Assembly: GCA_028698615.1 (NCBI GenBank)
Contig: JAQVWF010000002.1
Span: forward strand, 84,527 to 148,526
Source of the DNA: Syntrophorhabdaceae bacterium
Lineage (GTDB): Bacteria; Desulfobacterota; Syntrophorhabdia; Syntrophorhabdales; Syntrophorhabdaceae
Length of the DNA: 64,000 bases
Direction: 5' to 3'
In this document: positions 1 through 8,050 of the stretch, piece after piece
Layout: every line of letters starts with the position of its first letter
How positions within the stretch are numbered: position 1 is the first letter of the stretch
Position numbers and translations under genes: made by a program
Notes under the pieces: generated by a model
What the model was told of the DNA's origin: nothing
Databases searched by the model: none
What the model saw: only the letters and a program-made list of their open reading frames with translations

Positions 1-651
1 AAAGAGACCATCAAGCTCGACGTTCGGATCATTGCGGCGACGAACAAGAAGCTGGAGCAGGAGATAGCGGCGGGAAAATTCAGGGAAGACCTCTACTACA
101 GGCTCAACGTCATCGCCTTTACCCTGCCGCCCCTTCGCGAGCGGCTTACGGACATACCCCTTCTCGTGGAACATTTCCTGAAAAAGCTCGACGACACCCA
201 CGAGAACAAGAAAAGCGTGAGCAATGAGGTGCTGCAATACCTCATGCATTATTCCTGGCCGGGGAATGTCCGGCAGCTGGAATCCGTGCTGGAGCGCTCC
301 TACATCATGTGCGAGACGGGCGTTATCACCACGGAGCACGTCCCCGCCGAGGTGAGGCAATATTCCCAGCCTGCGACAGATCTCGACAAGATCAGCTCGA
401 AGCTGGACGAACTCATAAATGCCAAGCTTACGGCGGCGGAATACCGTCTCTATCTTTACCTCACGAAACTGGACCCCCCAAACGGAGGGCCAAACCATCT
501 CCCTGAGCCAAAAGAGATAGTGGAACACCTGGGAATAAACAGGGATACCTTCTTCGTCGGCGTATCGAAGCTCAAAGACCTTGGACTCTACGACTACAAG
601 GCGAGAATGAACGAACTTAAGAACCTCGCGGCCAGACCAAAAAAGGCATAG
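1..651 (+). CDS. sigma-54-dependent transcriptional activator, C-terminal part (5' end outside window)
   Basis: The reading frame is open from base 1 and encodes the end of an AAA+ enhancer-binding protein. Visible motifs are IIAATN, FREDLYYRLNV, the arginine finger region LPPLRER, DIPLL and WPGNVRQLE, all typical of the sigma-54-interaction domain that remodels RNA polymerase with RpoN. The C-terminus is not the usual Fis-type helix. After about residue 140 of the visible part comes EYRLYLYLTKL, then EIVEHLGINRDTFFVGVSKL followed by LGLYDY, which reads as a winged helix-turn-helix. The N-terminal sensory domain is not in the window, so the signal is unknown. Two palindromes and a -24/-12 promoter lie directly downstream, so the next gene is a likely target. 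Confidence 0.9.
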   Translation, partial: KETIKLDVRIIAATNKKLEQEIAAGKFREDLYYRLNVIAFTLPPLRERLTDIPLLVEHFLKKLDDTHENKKSVSNEVLQYLMHYSWPGNVRQLESVLERSYIMCETGVITTEHVPAEVRQYSQPATDLDKISSKLDELINAKLTAAEYRLYLYLTKLDPPNGGPNHLPEPKEIVEHLGINRDTFFVGVSKLKDLGLYDYKARMNELKNLAARPKKA

Positions 652-699
652 TCGGATAATTCCGATTAGAGGGGCATACAGAAGTCGGATATTTCCGAC
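651..699. promoter_or_regulatory. pair of palindromic operator sites (likely upstream activating sites)
   Basis: Two nearly identical inverted repeats, TCGGATAATTCCGA (652-665) and GTCGGATATTTCCGAC (684-699), have centres 33 bp apart, about three helical turns, so both would be on the same DNA face. They lie roughly 100-130 bp upstream of the start point expected from the -24/-12 promoter at 764-779. That is the usual position for enhancer sites of a sigma-54 activator. The first overlaps the last base of the activator gene. The binding protein is inferred to be that activator. Confidence 0.6.
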
Positions 700-763
700 T
701 ATCCCGGGCTCCGATGGATACCGCCTGGCCAGCTTCCCTTGATGTATCAGTATGTTGCAATTG

Positions 764-779
764 CGGCACGGTAAGTGCA
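764..779 (+). promoter_or_regulatory. sigma-54 (RpoN) -24/-12 promoter
   Basis: CGGCACGGTAAGTGCA matches the consensus TGGCACG-N4-TTGCA except for one base in each element. The invariant GG (765-766) and GC (777-778) are separated by exactly 10 bases. Transcription would start near 790 and leave a leader of about 47 nt before the ATG at 837. A weaker GG-N10-GC match lies at 782-795. Confidence 0.65.
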
Positions 780-836
780 TTGGTATCTACCATGCAGCTC
801 AATGTAACCAATGAAAGGGAAGGAGGTGGAAATAAC

Positions 837-1298
837 ATGAAGAAAGCATTAATGATCGTTCTCGCAATCCTCATCAGCGTTGCCTTTGTTACGACCGTGT
901 TGGCACAGGACAAGAAAGCTCCCGTCGCAACAGACAAACCGGTCGTCGCAACAGACAAACCCGTGAAAGAGAAGGTAGTGCAGAAAGCCAAGAAAGCCGG
1001 CGTGAAGAAGTTCGCAGGTGAATTCGTCAGCATGGACGAAGCGGCGAAGACAATCGTCGTAAAAGGCGAAACTGAAATGACCTTCGACGTTTCAAAGGTT
1101 AAGAAAATGGCAAAGTTCGCGGCTGGCGACAAGGTTAAAGTAGTCTACACCGAGGCAGACGGCAAGAACATCGCCAAGGCAGTGGCAAAAGCCGGCGCAG
1201 TAAAGGCAAAAGCCAAAGAGAAGAAAGAAAAGGCAAAAGAGAAGACGGACGAGAAGCCCGCAACGGAGAAACCCGCGGCGGCTCCGGCCAAGAAGTAG
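837..1298 (+). CDS. secreted lysine/alanine-rich protein of unknown function
   Basis: The ATG at 837 is preceded by AGGAGGTGG, so the longer in-frame extension upstream is not used. The 153-residue product has a signal peptide (MKKALMIVLAILISV, cleavage likely after VLAQ). A central segment of about 45 residues (KFAGEFVSMDEAAKTIVVKG through KVKVVYTEAD) resembles the small beta-barrel of DUF5666-type periplasmic proteins. The tail is Lys/Ala/Glu/Pro-rich (KAKEKKEKAKEK, EKPAAAPAKK). A short duplication (VATDKPV twice) follows the signal peptide. Expression probably depends on RpoN. The highly basic tail could bind envelope polymers or nucleic acid, but no function can be assigned. Confidence 0.8.
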   Translation: MKKALMIVLAILISVAFVTTVLAQDKKAPVATDKPVVATDKPVKEKVVQKAKKAGVKKFAGEFVSMDEAAKTIVVKGETEMTFDVSKVKKMAKFAAGDKVKVVYTEADGKNIAKAVAKAGAVKAKAKEKKEKAKEKTDEKPATEKPAAAPAKK

Positions 1299-1310
1299 TT
1301 CTTCATCACA

Positions 1311-1349
1311 GACAAAAAAAGGAGGCCTTAAAACCTCCTTTTTTTTGTC
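1311..1349. terminator. rho-independent terminator
   Basis: A GC stem (AGGAGG/CCTCCT) is flanked by a run of A on the left and a run of T on the right. It works as an intrinsic terminator for the secreted-protein gene and, by symmetry, can act from the other strand. Confidence 0.85.
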
Positions 1350-1402
1350 GAAAAATAGACCACATGCAACACCGAGAACACGCCGCCCTTCCCTGTCCCG
1401 TC

Positions 1403-1570
1403 TTACCGCACCGGTTTTGGCAAACCCTCCCTGATCTTGCGCGAGAACTCAGGATCTTTGCCGATCATATGGGCTTTTGGATTTATATAACCCAGCCTCT
1501 TGAGCTCCTCGAAAGAGACACGGGTATATAGCCCTCCCATCTCATAGGCATACTGAGGGGCATATCCGCT
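1403..1570 (-). pseudogene. coding-like remnant or very small gene of unknown function
   Basis: On the minus strand a frame is open from 1570 to a TAA at 1403-1405. Its translation looks protein-like: YEMGGLYTRVSFEELKRLGY, followed by KAHMIGKDPEFSRKIREGL. An ATG at 1538-1540 would give 45 residues but has no clear ribosome binding site. It lies directly downstream of the PriA-like gene. It may be the truncated 3' end of a lost gene or a small functional ORF. The family was not recognised. Confidence 0.3.
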
Positions 1571-1612
1571 TTAGTCCCATCAGTTTTCGTGTTATCGTGC
1601 CCATGCGGTTCT

Positions 1613-3580
1613 CTAGAAGTTCGTCGGATCCGCCTCGACCTCCACTCCCGGGATGTCGTAGAATTGCCTGAAAGCATCGCCGAGGAGCTCCCCGCTTCCC
1701 TTGAGTATCACCCTGCGCAGGTGGTAGGGAGGTTTTTCCAGGGGGAGGGTGCCAAAGAGGGCCCATTCGAGGCCCCCGTCGGTGATGACCTTGCGGATCC
1801 TTTTCAGGATCGTGTCCGCCCTCGACGCGGTCCTGGCGCGGGCCTGAATGAGAAAGACCCTGACGAAGGGCGGAAACTGTGCTTCTTCGCGTTTCCGGAG
1901 TTCCCGCTCGGAAAAACGGAGAAGGTCGAGATACTCGCGGGGGTCGATGGGTCCTTTTTTGGCCGAATGAGAGAGGATGGCTCCGGGGGTGAGCGCGTCG
2001 AGGAGATTGACGATGACCTGATGCGTTTTTTCCTCTGACCTGTATCCGCCCATTTTTCTCAGTTCTTCCCACCCGGTAAGGATCAGCTTGTCGGCGTGGA
2101 ACCCGTAGAGTTTGGACAAGGACTGGGTGCCCACGAGAACGGCGCTGTCGCCGTCGCGAAGTTTACGGATCGCGGCTATCTCTTTCTTCAAGGAATCTCC
2201 GGTGATACGGGTGACGCCAAGACCCGGCTGGTTCCTGCGTATGTGTTCCTCGACGAAGAGCGCGCCTATCCGGGAAAAGCCGATCATGCTGCTGCCGCAG
2301 TTGGGGCAGGTGTTCTCATAGGGAAACCGGGCCCCGCAGGCGTGACAATGCACACTTTCCGTGTCCCTGACGTAGTTGAGAGATCCGCCGCAGGCCGGGC
2401 AGGCGAGGGTTTCCTTGCATGCATGGCATTTCAGATAGGCGCCGTAATCCTTCCGGGGCGTATAAACAGCCACGCGCATACCGCTTTGGGCCGCCTCGGC
2501 GGTTTCAACGCAGAGTGTGTCCAGCATTTCTCCCGTCGAACGGGAGCCGGTGTATGTGGTTTTTTCCACATAGCCGTCCCGGGCGGGCCATTCATTGCAA
2601 TTGACCGTGAAACCGTGTGTTCGGGCAAGATGGATCGCGTCGATGCAACATGCAGCGGAGCCGAGGACGATGGAGGCGCCCTTGAGCCGCGCCCTTTCGA
2701 CGGCCACTCTCAGGGAATTGAACTTGAATCCTTCCTCGTTCTTGTACTCATCATCATCGGACCTCTCCACGATGAGAAGGGAGAGATCGTAAAGGGGAAG
2801 AAAGACGCAGCTCTTGTTCCCGAGGACAATGTGTCCGCCCTCGCGGCGGCTCCTGAAGTAGGTCTCCATCCTTTGCTTCACCGGTGTGCCGGAACCAAAC
2901 CACAGGACACGCGCACCATAGCTTTCCTTCAATCGTTTCGTGAACCATGCGCCGGCGGCATAGTAGTCCGGCACAAGGACGAGGACGTTGCCGCCGCGGT
3001 CCAGGTGGCCCGATATCATGGCGTTGTAATATGCCAGCCGTTCTTCGACGGAATCGATGAAGAGGATCTTTTCTCTTTCGACCTCGCCGCGGACGGGAGA
3101 AGCCGGGGGCGGCGCGGCAAAGGGTTCTCCCGTCAGAGTGTCGCAAAGGTCAAGAACCCTGTCGTTGTACAGCTGCAGGAGCCTTGTCCTGCCGAATTTC
3201 CGGATGGCTTTTCTGAGGGGCAGGCCGGCGAGGTCCTCCTGGCCGGCGGCATCGACAACAAGGAAACGCTCCAGATCTCCGGTGGACGGCAGGGCGTGCT
3301 TGAATACCACGCCCTCGGGCGTGACATAGAAGGAGGATGACCACTGGAGAAGTGCCGGAAGCTCATCGCCGATGAGGGGAAAAAAATCGAGTACGCCGGC
3401 AACGGATTTGAGCCCCCCGTCTTCACCGTCTCGCACAGCGACGACAACCCCCGCCGTCTCCCTGTATCGGAAGGGGACGAGCACTCGCGCGAGTTTAAAG
3501 ATGTAAGGCGCGAGTTCATCCGGGACCGTGTAGGAAAAAGATCTGCCGACGGGTATCGGAAGGGCTACATCGACGATCAT
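1613..3580 (-). CDS. priA: PriA-like primosomal protein N' with lost helicase motifs
   Basis: The 655-residue product has the PriA layout: an N-terminal 3'BD (residues 1-100, starting MIVDVALPIPVGRSFSY), a helicase-like core, and an inserted zinc domain with all eight cysteines (385, 388, 394, 397, 412, 415, 425, 428). PriA normally reloads the replicative helicase at stalled forks. The ATPase signatures are missing. Where GxTGSGKTEVY belongs, the protein reads FIDSVEERLAYYN (about 175-187). The DEEH box is replaced by VERSDDDEYK (271-280). No QVAGRAGR motif VI is present. The start overlaps the murI stop by 4 bases (ATGA), so the two are co-transcribed and probably coupled. It is best read as a PriA scaffold without helicase activity, unless a second intact priA exists elsewhere. 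Confidence 0.8.
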   Translation of the reverse strand: MIVDVALPIPVGRSFSYTVPDELAPYIFKLARVLVPFRYRETAGVVVAVRDGEDGGLKSVAGVLDFFPLIGDELPALLQWSSSFYVTPEGVVFKHALPSTGDLERFLVVDAAGQEDLAGLPLRKAIRKFGRTRLLQLYNDRVLDLCDTLTGEPFAAPPPASPVRGEVEREKILFIDSVEERLAYYNAMISGHLDRGGNVLVLVPDYYAAGAWFTKRLKESYGARVLWFGSGTPVKQRMETYFRSRREGGHIVLGNKSCVFLPLYDLSLLIVERSDDDEYKNEEGFKFNSLRVAVERARLKGASIVLGSAACCIDAIHLARTHGFTVNCNEWPARDGYVEKTTYTGSRSTGEMLDTLCVETAEAAQSGMRVAVYTPRKDYGAYLKCHACKETLACPACGGSLNYVRDTESVHCHACGARFPYENTCPNCGSSMIGFSRIGALFVEEHIRRNQPGLGVTRITGDSLKKEIAAIRKLRDGDSAVLVGTQSLSKLYGFHADKLILTGWEELRKMGGYRSEEKTHQVIVNLLDALTPGAILSHSAKKGPIDPREYLDLLRFSERELRKREEAQFPPFVRVFLIQARARTASRADTILKRIRKVITDGGLEWALFGTLPLEKPPYHLRRVILKGSGELLGDAFRQFYDIPGVEVEADPTNF

Positions 3581-4401
3581 GAAGAAAAAAGGAGGTCCCG
3601 GTAATCGAGGCTCTTCAGGGTTCTTACGTGCGTCAGGGACTCGCCGAGGATCCTGCCGCCTATCTCGTGGAAGGACTCCGGGGTGTCCGTCACGAAGTAC
3701 TCACACTTGCCGCGGCCCCGCCTGTTGAAAAGACCCTTCTCGTCGAGGATCATCCGGGCCTCCTTGGCGGTCTCCTTTCCGGAATGTACGATCTTCACGC
3801 CCCTGCCCATGGTCTGACTGATGACGTTCTCGAGAACCGGGTAATGCGTGCATCCCATGACGAGGACGTCGATGCCGGAGCCTTTGAGGCCGCCGAGGTA
3901 CTTTTGAGCGGTGAGGCGGGCTATCTCGTCGTGTTCGAGGCCTTCTTCCACGATGGGAACGAAGAGAGGGCAGGCCTGCGAGAAGACCTGTATGCCGGGA
4001 TCGATCTTCCTGATCGACCTGTCGTAGGCCATGCTCTTGATGGTGGTCCTCGTGCCGATGACCCCGACCCTCCCGCTCCTGGTATGTCTTACCGCCTCCT
4101 TCGCACCGGGGTTGATGACCCCGATGACGGGGACGGGCATCTTTTTCTGCAGTATCTGGAGCGCAAATGCCGAAGAGGTATTGCAGGCGATAATGAGGAG
4201 CTTGATCCCCTTCGTGAGCAGGAAGAGGGCGCTTTCGAGTGCATATTTCATCACCATCTGGGGCGACTTGTTCCCGTAGGGAACCCTTGCCGTATCTCCG
4301 AAATAGATGATGTGTTCACGAGGGAGAAGTTCCCGGACCTCCTTGAGGACGGTCATGCCTCCCACCCCTGAATCGAACATGCCGATTGCCAGTTTTTGCA
4401 T
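3577..4401 (-). CDS. murI: glutamate racemase
   Basis: MurI interconverts L- and D-glutamate in the cytoplasm to supply D-Glu for peptidoglycan. The 274-residue length is normal. The N-terminus has FDSGVGGMTVL and YFGDTARVPYG. The two catalytic cysteines are in ACNTSSA (Cys73) and GCTHYP (Cys184). It is the first gene of a murI-priA pair with a 4-base overlap. No clear Shine-Dalgarno sequence precedes the ATG. Confidence 0.95.
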   Translation of the reverse strand: MQKLAIGMFDSGVGGMTVLKEVRELLPREHIIYFGDTARVPYGNKSPQMVMKYALESALFLLTKGIKLLIIACNTSSAFALQILQKKMPVPVIGVINPGAKEAVRHTRSGRVGVIGTRTTIKSMAYDRSIRKIDPGIQVFSQACPLFVPIVEEGLEHDEIARLTAQKYLGGLKGSGIDVLVMGCTHYPVLENVISQTMGRGVKIVHSGKETAKEARMILDEKGLFNRRGRGKCEYFVTDTPESFHEIGGRILGESLTHVRTLKSLDYRDLLFSS

Positions 4402-4642
4402 GGGTACAGATTAGGAAAGATGGGGTGAAATGTCAAGGCAATAAGGGGCGCGGGAAGGGGGCCTTTTTCCTTGCCTTTTCCAACGTAATACTGGTAAATA
4501 CAATAAAGTGATTCCCTGACAATTTGCCGTTTTTCCAGAGCCGTAGACTGTGGGCCAGACCGGTTCAGGCCGGCATGGACCGAAAATATGCAGTATCCGG
4601 CGCAGCGATCAAAAGGAATGAAAGGGGGTTGAAACGGACACG

Positions 4643-5875
4643 GTGACGAAGATAGGTATTGCCTGTAAAGGAGGCAGGGGCGAAGCCGTATCGGGAGACG
4701 TTCTTGCCAGGAAGGCGATGGAGTCGGGGGGCATGACGAAGCCCGATCTGATATTCGCCTTCTGTTCCGGCAAGAGTGGACCCGAGGCTTTCTTTCACGG
4801 GATTCGGAAGGCCGCGGGCAACGATGTGCCCATTGTCGGAGGTTCCGCGATCGGTGTTATATCCAGCGATTTCCTTTGCTATACAGAGCCCGTGGCGGGA
4901 GTGATGGCGATCAGTTCCGATCTGATCAGCTTCAGGGTGGCCTCTGCCGGGGATATTGACAGGAATGAAAGGAAGGCGGGCAGGAAGGTGGCTGCCGATG
5001 TCGCCCGTGAACCTCAGGACAAGCTTCTGCTTGTCTTCTATGATTCGATAAAAAGCCCGCCCGATAACGCCTCTTCTCCTCCCATCATGAACTCATCTAC
5101 ACCGCTTATCGCGGCGATAGGCGAAGTTCTCGCCGACGATGTTCCACTCATCGGCGCCGGGCTTATAGGCGATTATGATTTCAACAGGACCGTCCAGTTT
5201 TGTGGTTCCTCAGCGGGTTCGCAATGCCTTGTTGGCCTTATGCTCAGCGGGGACTTTTCCGTTTATCATCGGATAACGCACGGCTGCACCCCTCTCGACG
5301 GGGTATATCACAGGGTAACCAAAGCCTCCGGTCCGCTTCTCTACGAGATCGACGGCAGGCCCATAGTGGAGACGATAAACGAGTTGTTCGACAGCGAGGA
5401 ATGGCAGGAAGAGCGTCCTCTTGATTTTCTCACCATCGGCGTCCATTGCGGAGAAAGATATGGAGGGTACAAGGAGAACCAGTACGTTAACAGGCTGATA
5501 CTGGGTGTTATTCCTGACCGGTCCGGGGTGGTGATGTTCGAGTCCGATCTCAAGACCGGCGACGAGATCCAGTTCATGGTGAGGGACGCGGGCAGGATGG
5601 TAGAGTCTGCTCGAGACAATTCCCGCCACCTCGTGGATGTGATACGTAAGGAGGGGAAGATTCCTGTTCTCGCCATGTATATCGATTGTGCGGGTCGGGC
5701 GAAGGACTACTCGAATACGAGCGTTGAGGAGGGGGAGGAGGTCCAGAAGGTTCTCAAGGAGCATGATATCCCTTTGTTCGGTTTTTACTCCGGGGTGGAA
5801 CTGGCGCCTCTGCTGGGCAGAACAAGAGGTCTCGACTGGACGGGGGTTCTCACGATCCTCGCGAGAAACCTGTAG
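4643..5875 (+). CDS. FIST domain sensory protein
   Basis: The 410-residue protein consists of a FIST N domain (about residues 30-220, with the hallmark IVGGSAIGVISS and PLIGAGLIGDYDFN) and a FIST C domain (about 225-390, ending GFYSGVELAPLLGRTRGLDW). FIST domains are predicted ligand-binding modules of signal transduction proteins, thought to sense small molecules such as amino acids. No output domain is present. The gene ends 4 bases before a hybrid histidine kinase, so the two are probably a sensor-kinase pair. The start is GTG; a GGGGG run lies about 12 nt upstream, and no better start is visible. The protein has no signal peptide and should be cytoplasmic. Confidence 0.85.
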   Translation: MTKIGIACKGGRGEAVSGDVLARKAMESGGMTKPDLIFAFCSGKSGPEAFFHGIRKAAGNDVPIVGGSAIGVISSDFLCYTEPVAGVMAISSDLISFRVASAGDIDRNERKAGRKVAADVAREPQDKLLLVFYDSIKSPPDNASSPPIMNSSTPLIAAIGEVLADDVPLIGAGLIGDYDFNRTVQFCGSSAGSQCLVGLMLSGDFSVYHRITHGCTPLDGVYHRVTKASGPLLYEIDGRPIVETINELFDSEEWQEERPLDFLTIGVHCGERYGGYKENQYVNRLILGVIPDRSGVVMFESDLKTGDEIQFMVRDAGRMVESARDNSRHLVDVIRKEGKIPVLAMYIDCAGRAKDYSNTSVEEGEEVQKVLKEHDIPLFGFYSGVELAPLLGRTRGLDWTGVLTILARNL

Positions 5876-5879
5876 GACC

Positions 5880-7928
5880 ATGGAAAGGGACCTTACGAAA
5901 GAAAAGATGGTTTCATACTTCAGGGATATCGCCCAGGTCACGGGGAGGAAATATCTCAGGGAGGTGAGCAAGCTCTCGCGCATTATCGCGAAGGCCAGGA
6001 AGACGGAAGAGGTTCTCGACCGTTACCGGGTCCTCGTCGAGAGCTTCTCCGATGCCATATTCATGCTGGACAAAGACAGGAGGATCATCTCGTGCAACCG
6101 TGCTTTCCGCAGTCTCTTTCAACGAACAGAAGAGGAGATCGAGAAAAGGACGCTGCGCATTATCACGAAGAACGATGATGAGTATGACCGTATCACCACG
6201 ATCATAGATGACATCATTATCGGCAACAACACGTATGTCTTCCCCTGGGAGTTTGTGAGGAAGGATGGATCCGTCCTGACCATGGAGGTGACGGTCTCGC
6301 AGGTGCGGACGTTGCTTTCCGAAGACGCGGCGCCCGTCGGCGGGTGCGTTGCCATTCTTCACGACATAACGGACCGCATCGAACAGGAGGACGCACTGAG
6401 GGCCGCCGAGGAGAAGTACCGCAATATCTTCCAGAACGCGGCGGAAGGGATCTTCCAGGTTGCTGTCGACGGTCATTACATCAGCGCCAACCCGGCCCTC
6501 GCGAGGATCTTCGGATTTGCCTCGCCTCTTCAAATGACGGGCAACGAGAACCTCAAGGCAAAGAAGACATTCGTCAAACCCGAGGATTACCGGCGTCTCA
6601 ATGCCATCCTCAGGACCCGTGGATTGGTGGAGAACTTTGAATCGGAACGATACCGCACCGACGGCACCAAAATGTGGACATCGACAAACGTTCGCCTCGT
6701 GACGGACAGGAAGAACGGCTCCCGCTATTTCGAGGGGACCGTTCGGGACATCACCCCGAGGAAGAACCTGGAGTCTCAATTGCGGCATTCCCAGAAAATG
6801 GAGGCCATCGGCACGCTGGCCGGTGGGGTTGCCCACGATTTCAACAATCTTCTCACGGCCCTTATCGGATATGGAAATCTTCTCCAGATCAAGATGGAAA
6901 AGGACAACCCCTTGCGCGTTTACGTGGATCACATCCTTTCATCGGCAAAAAGGGCGGCGAACCTGACGAACAGCCTCCTTGCCTTCAGCAGGAAGCAGGC
7001 GGTTAATCTTGAGCCCAACGGCATCAACGAGATCATAACGGGGGTGCAGAAGCTTCTCGAGAGGCTCCTCAGCGAGGATATCGAGCTTCGTGTCCAGATC
7101 CCCGCAAGAGAGATCACGATAATGGCCGATCGCACGCAGATCGAGCAGATCCTTATGAACCTGGCCACGAATGCCCGCGACGCCATGACAGAGACCCGCA
7201 TCCTGACCATATCTACCGGGCAGGCATCGATCGACAGGGCCTTCATCAACAAGCATGGTTATGGGAGGATAGGGGCCTATGCGCGCCTCACCGTAACCGA
7301 CACGGGTCATGGAATGGACGAGAAGGTGAAGGAACACATATTCGAGCCTTTCTTCACCACGAAAGAGGCAGGAAGGGGCACGGGACTCGGGCTTTCCACG
7401 GTGTACGGCATCGTGAAACAGCACGACGGATATGTTACCGTGGAAAGTGAGCCGGGAAAGGGGACGACATTCCAGCTCTATTTTCCGTCGGTACGGGTGA
7501 AAAGGGAGAAGGCCAGGCACGTAGAGCCGAAGATGCCCACGGGCACGGAAACGATCCTCGTGGCTGAGGATGACCGGGAAACTCGCCAGCTCATGAAGGA
7601 GATACTTCAGGAATACGGATACACGGTGATAGGCGCCGCCGATGGCGATGAAGCGGTTCGATATTTCGTCGAACACAGACAGAGTATCGGCCTCGTCATC
7701 ATCGACGTGATAATGCCGAAGAAGAACGGCATGGAAGTCTATTCCGAGATAAGCAAGGTGGACCCTTCGGTCAAGGTGCTTTTCGTAAGCGGTCACGCCC
7801 GGGACGTGGTGGTTGACAAAGGTGTCGTGGACAGCAGGAGCAACTTTCTCTCCAAACCCATAGCACCGTCCCTGTTGCTGGAAAGATTGAGGACCATCCT
7901 TGACGCCGAGATGCACGGATCCCCTTAA
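5880..7928 (+). CDS. hybrid histidine kinase (PAS-PAS-HisKA-HATPase-REC)
   Basis: The ATG at 5880 lies 4 bases after the FIST gene; the longer in-frame extension overlaps that gene and is rejected. The 682-residue protein has two PAS domains (about 45-165 and 180-295), a HisKA domain with the phospho-acceptor in GGVAHDFNN (His319), an HATPase domain with DTGHGMD and GTGLGLSTVYG, and a C-terminal receiver with the phospho-Asp in LVIIDVIMP (Asp609). No membrane segment is visible, so it is a cytoplasmic kinase. Its signal may come through the FIST protein as well as the PAS domains. No separate DNA-binding regulator is adjacent. The stop overlaps, on the other strand, the end of the frame extending from the acyltransferase gene. 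Confidence 0.92.
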   Translation: MERDLTKEKMVSYFRDIAQVTGRKYLREVSKLSRIIAKARKTEEVLDRYRVLVESFSDAIFMLDKDRRIISCNRAFRSLFQRTEEEIEKRTLRIITKNDDEYDRITTIIDDIIIGNNTYVFPWEFVRKDGSVLTMEVTVSQVRTLLSEDAAPVGGCVAILHDITDRIEQEDALRAAEEKYRNIFQNAAEGIFQVAVDGHYISANPALARIFGFASPLQMTGNENLKAKKTFVKPEDYRRLNAILRTRGLVENFESERYRTDGTKMWTSTNVRLVTDRKNGSRYFEGTVRDITPRKNLESQLRHSQKMEAIGTLAGGVAHDFNNLLTALIGYGNLLQIKMEKDNPLRVYVDHILSSAKRAANLTNSLLAFSRKQAVNLEPNGINEIITGVQKLLERLLSEDIELRVQIPAREITIMADRTQIEQILMNLATNARDAMTETRILTISTGQASIDRAFINKHGYGRIGAYARLTVTDTGHGMDEKVKEHIFEPFFTTKEAGRGTGLGLSTVYGIVKQHDGYVTVESEPGKGTTFQLYFPSVRVKREKARHVEPKMPTGTETILVAEDDRETRQLMKEILQEYGYTVIGAADGDEAVRYFVEHRQSIGLVIIDVIMPKKNGMEVYSEISKVDPSVKVLFVSGHARDVVVDKGVVDSRSNFLSKPIAPSLLLERLRTILDAEMHGSP

Positions 7929-8050
7929 TACGCGTCGACCATCCTCTGTATGTCCGTCGGTTTCGAACTCCTCGTCAGGGCGAGCATAAGTAGTATCTGC
8001 TCTTCCTCCTGCCTGGTTTGCGGGTCCTGCACCTGCTCAACCCATTCGAC
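7925..8050 (-). other. in-frame open extension beyond the amber stop of the acyltransferase gene
   Basis: The acyltransferase gene ends in TAG (8051-8053). The same frame then stays open for 41 codons to a TAA at 7925-7927. The translation is protein-like and hydrophilic to amphipathic (EWVEQVQDPQTRQEEEQ, then ILLMLALTRSSKPTDIQRMV). It could be a C-terminus lost through a recent nonsense mutation, a readthrough or pyrrolysine extension, or chance. Its end overlaps the last bases of the convergent kinase gene. Confidence 0.35.

Noticed and set aside
2096..3340. Long plus-strand frame (414 codons) opposite the PriA-like gene
   Set aside because: Composition is that of an antisense shadow; the minus-strand frame has the zinc cysteines and PriA domains.
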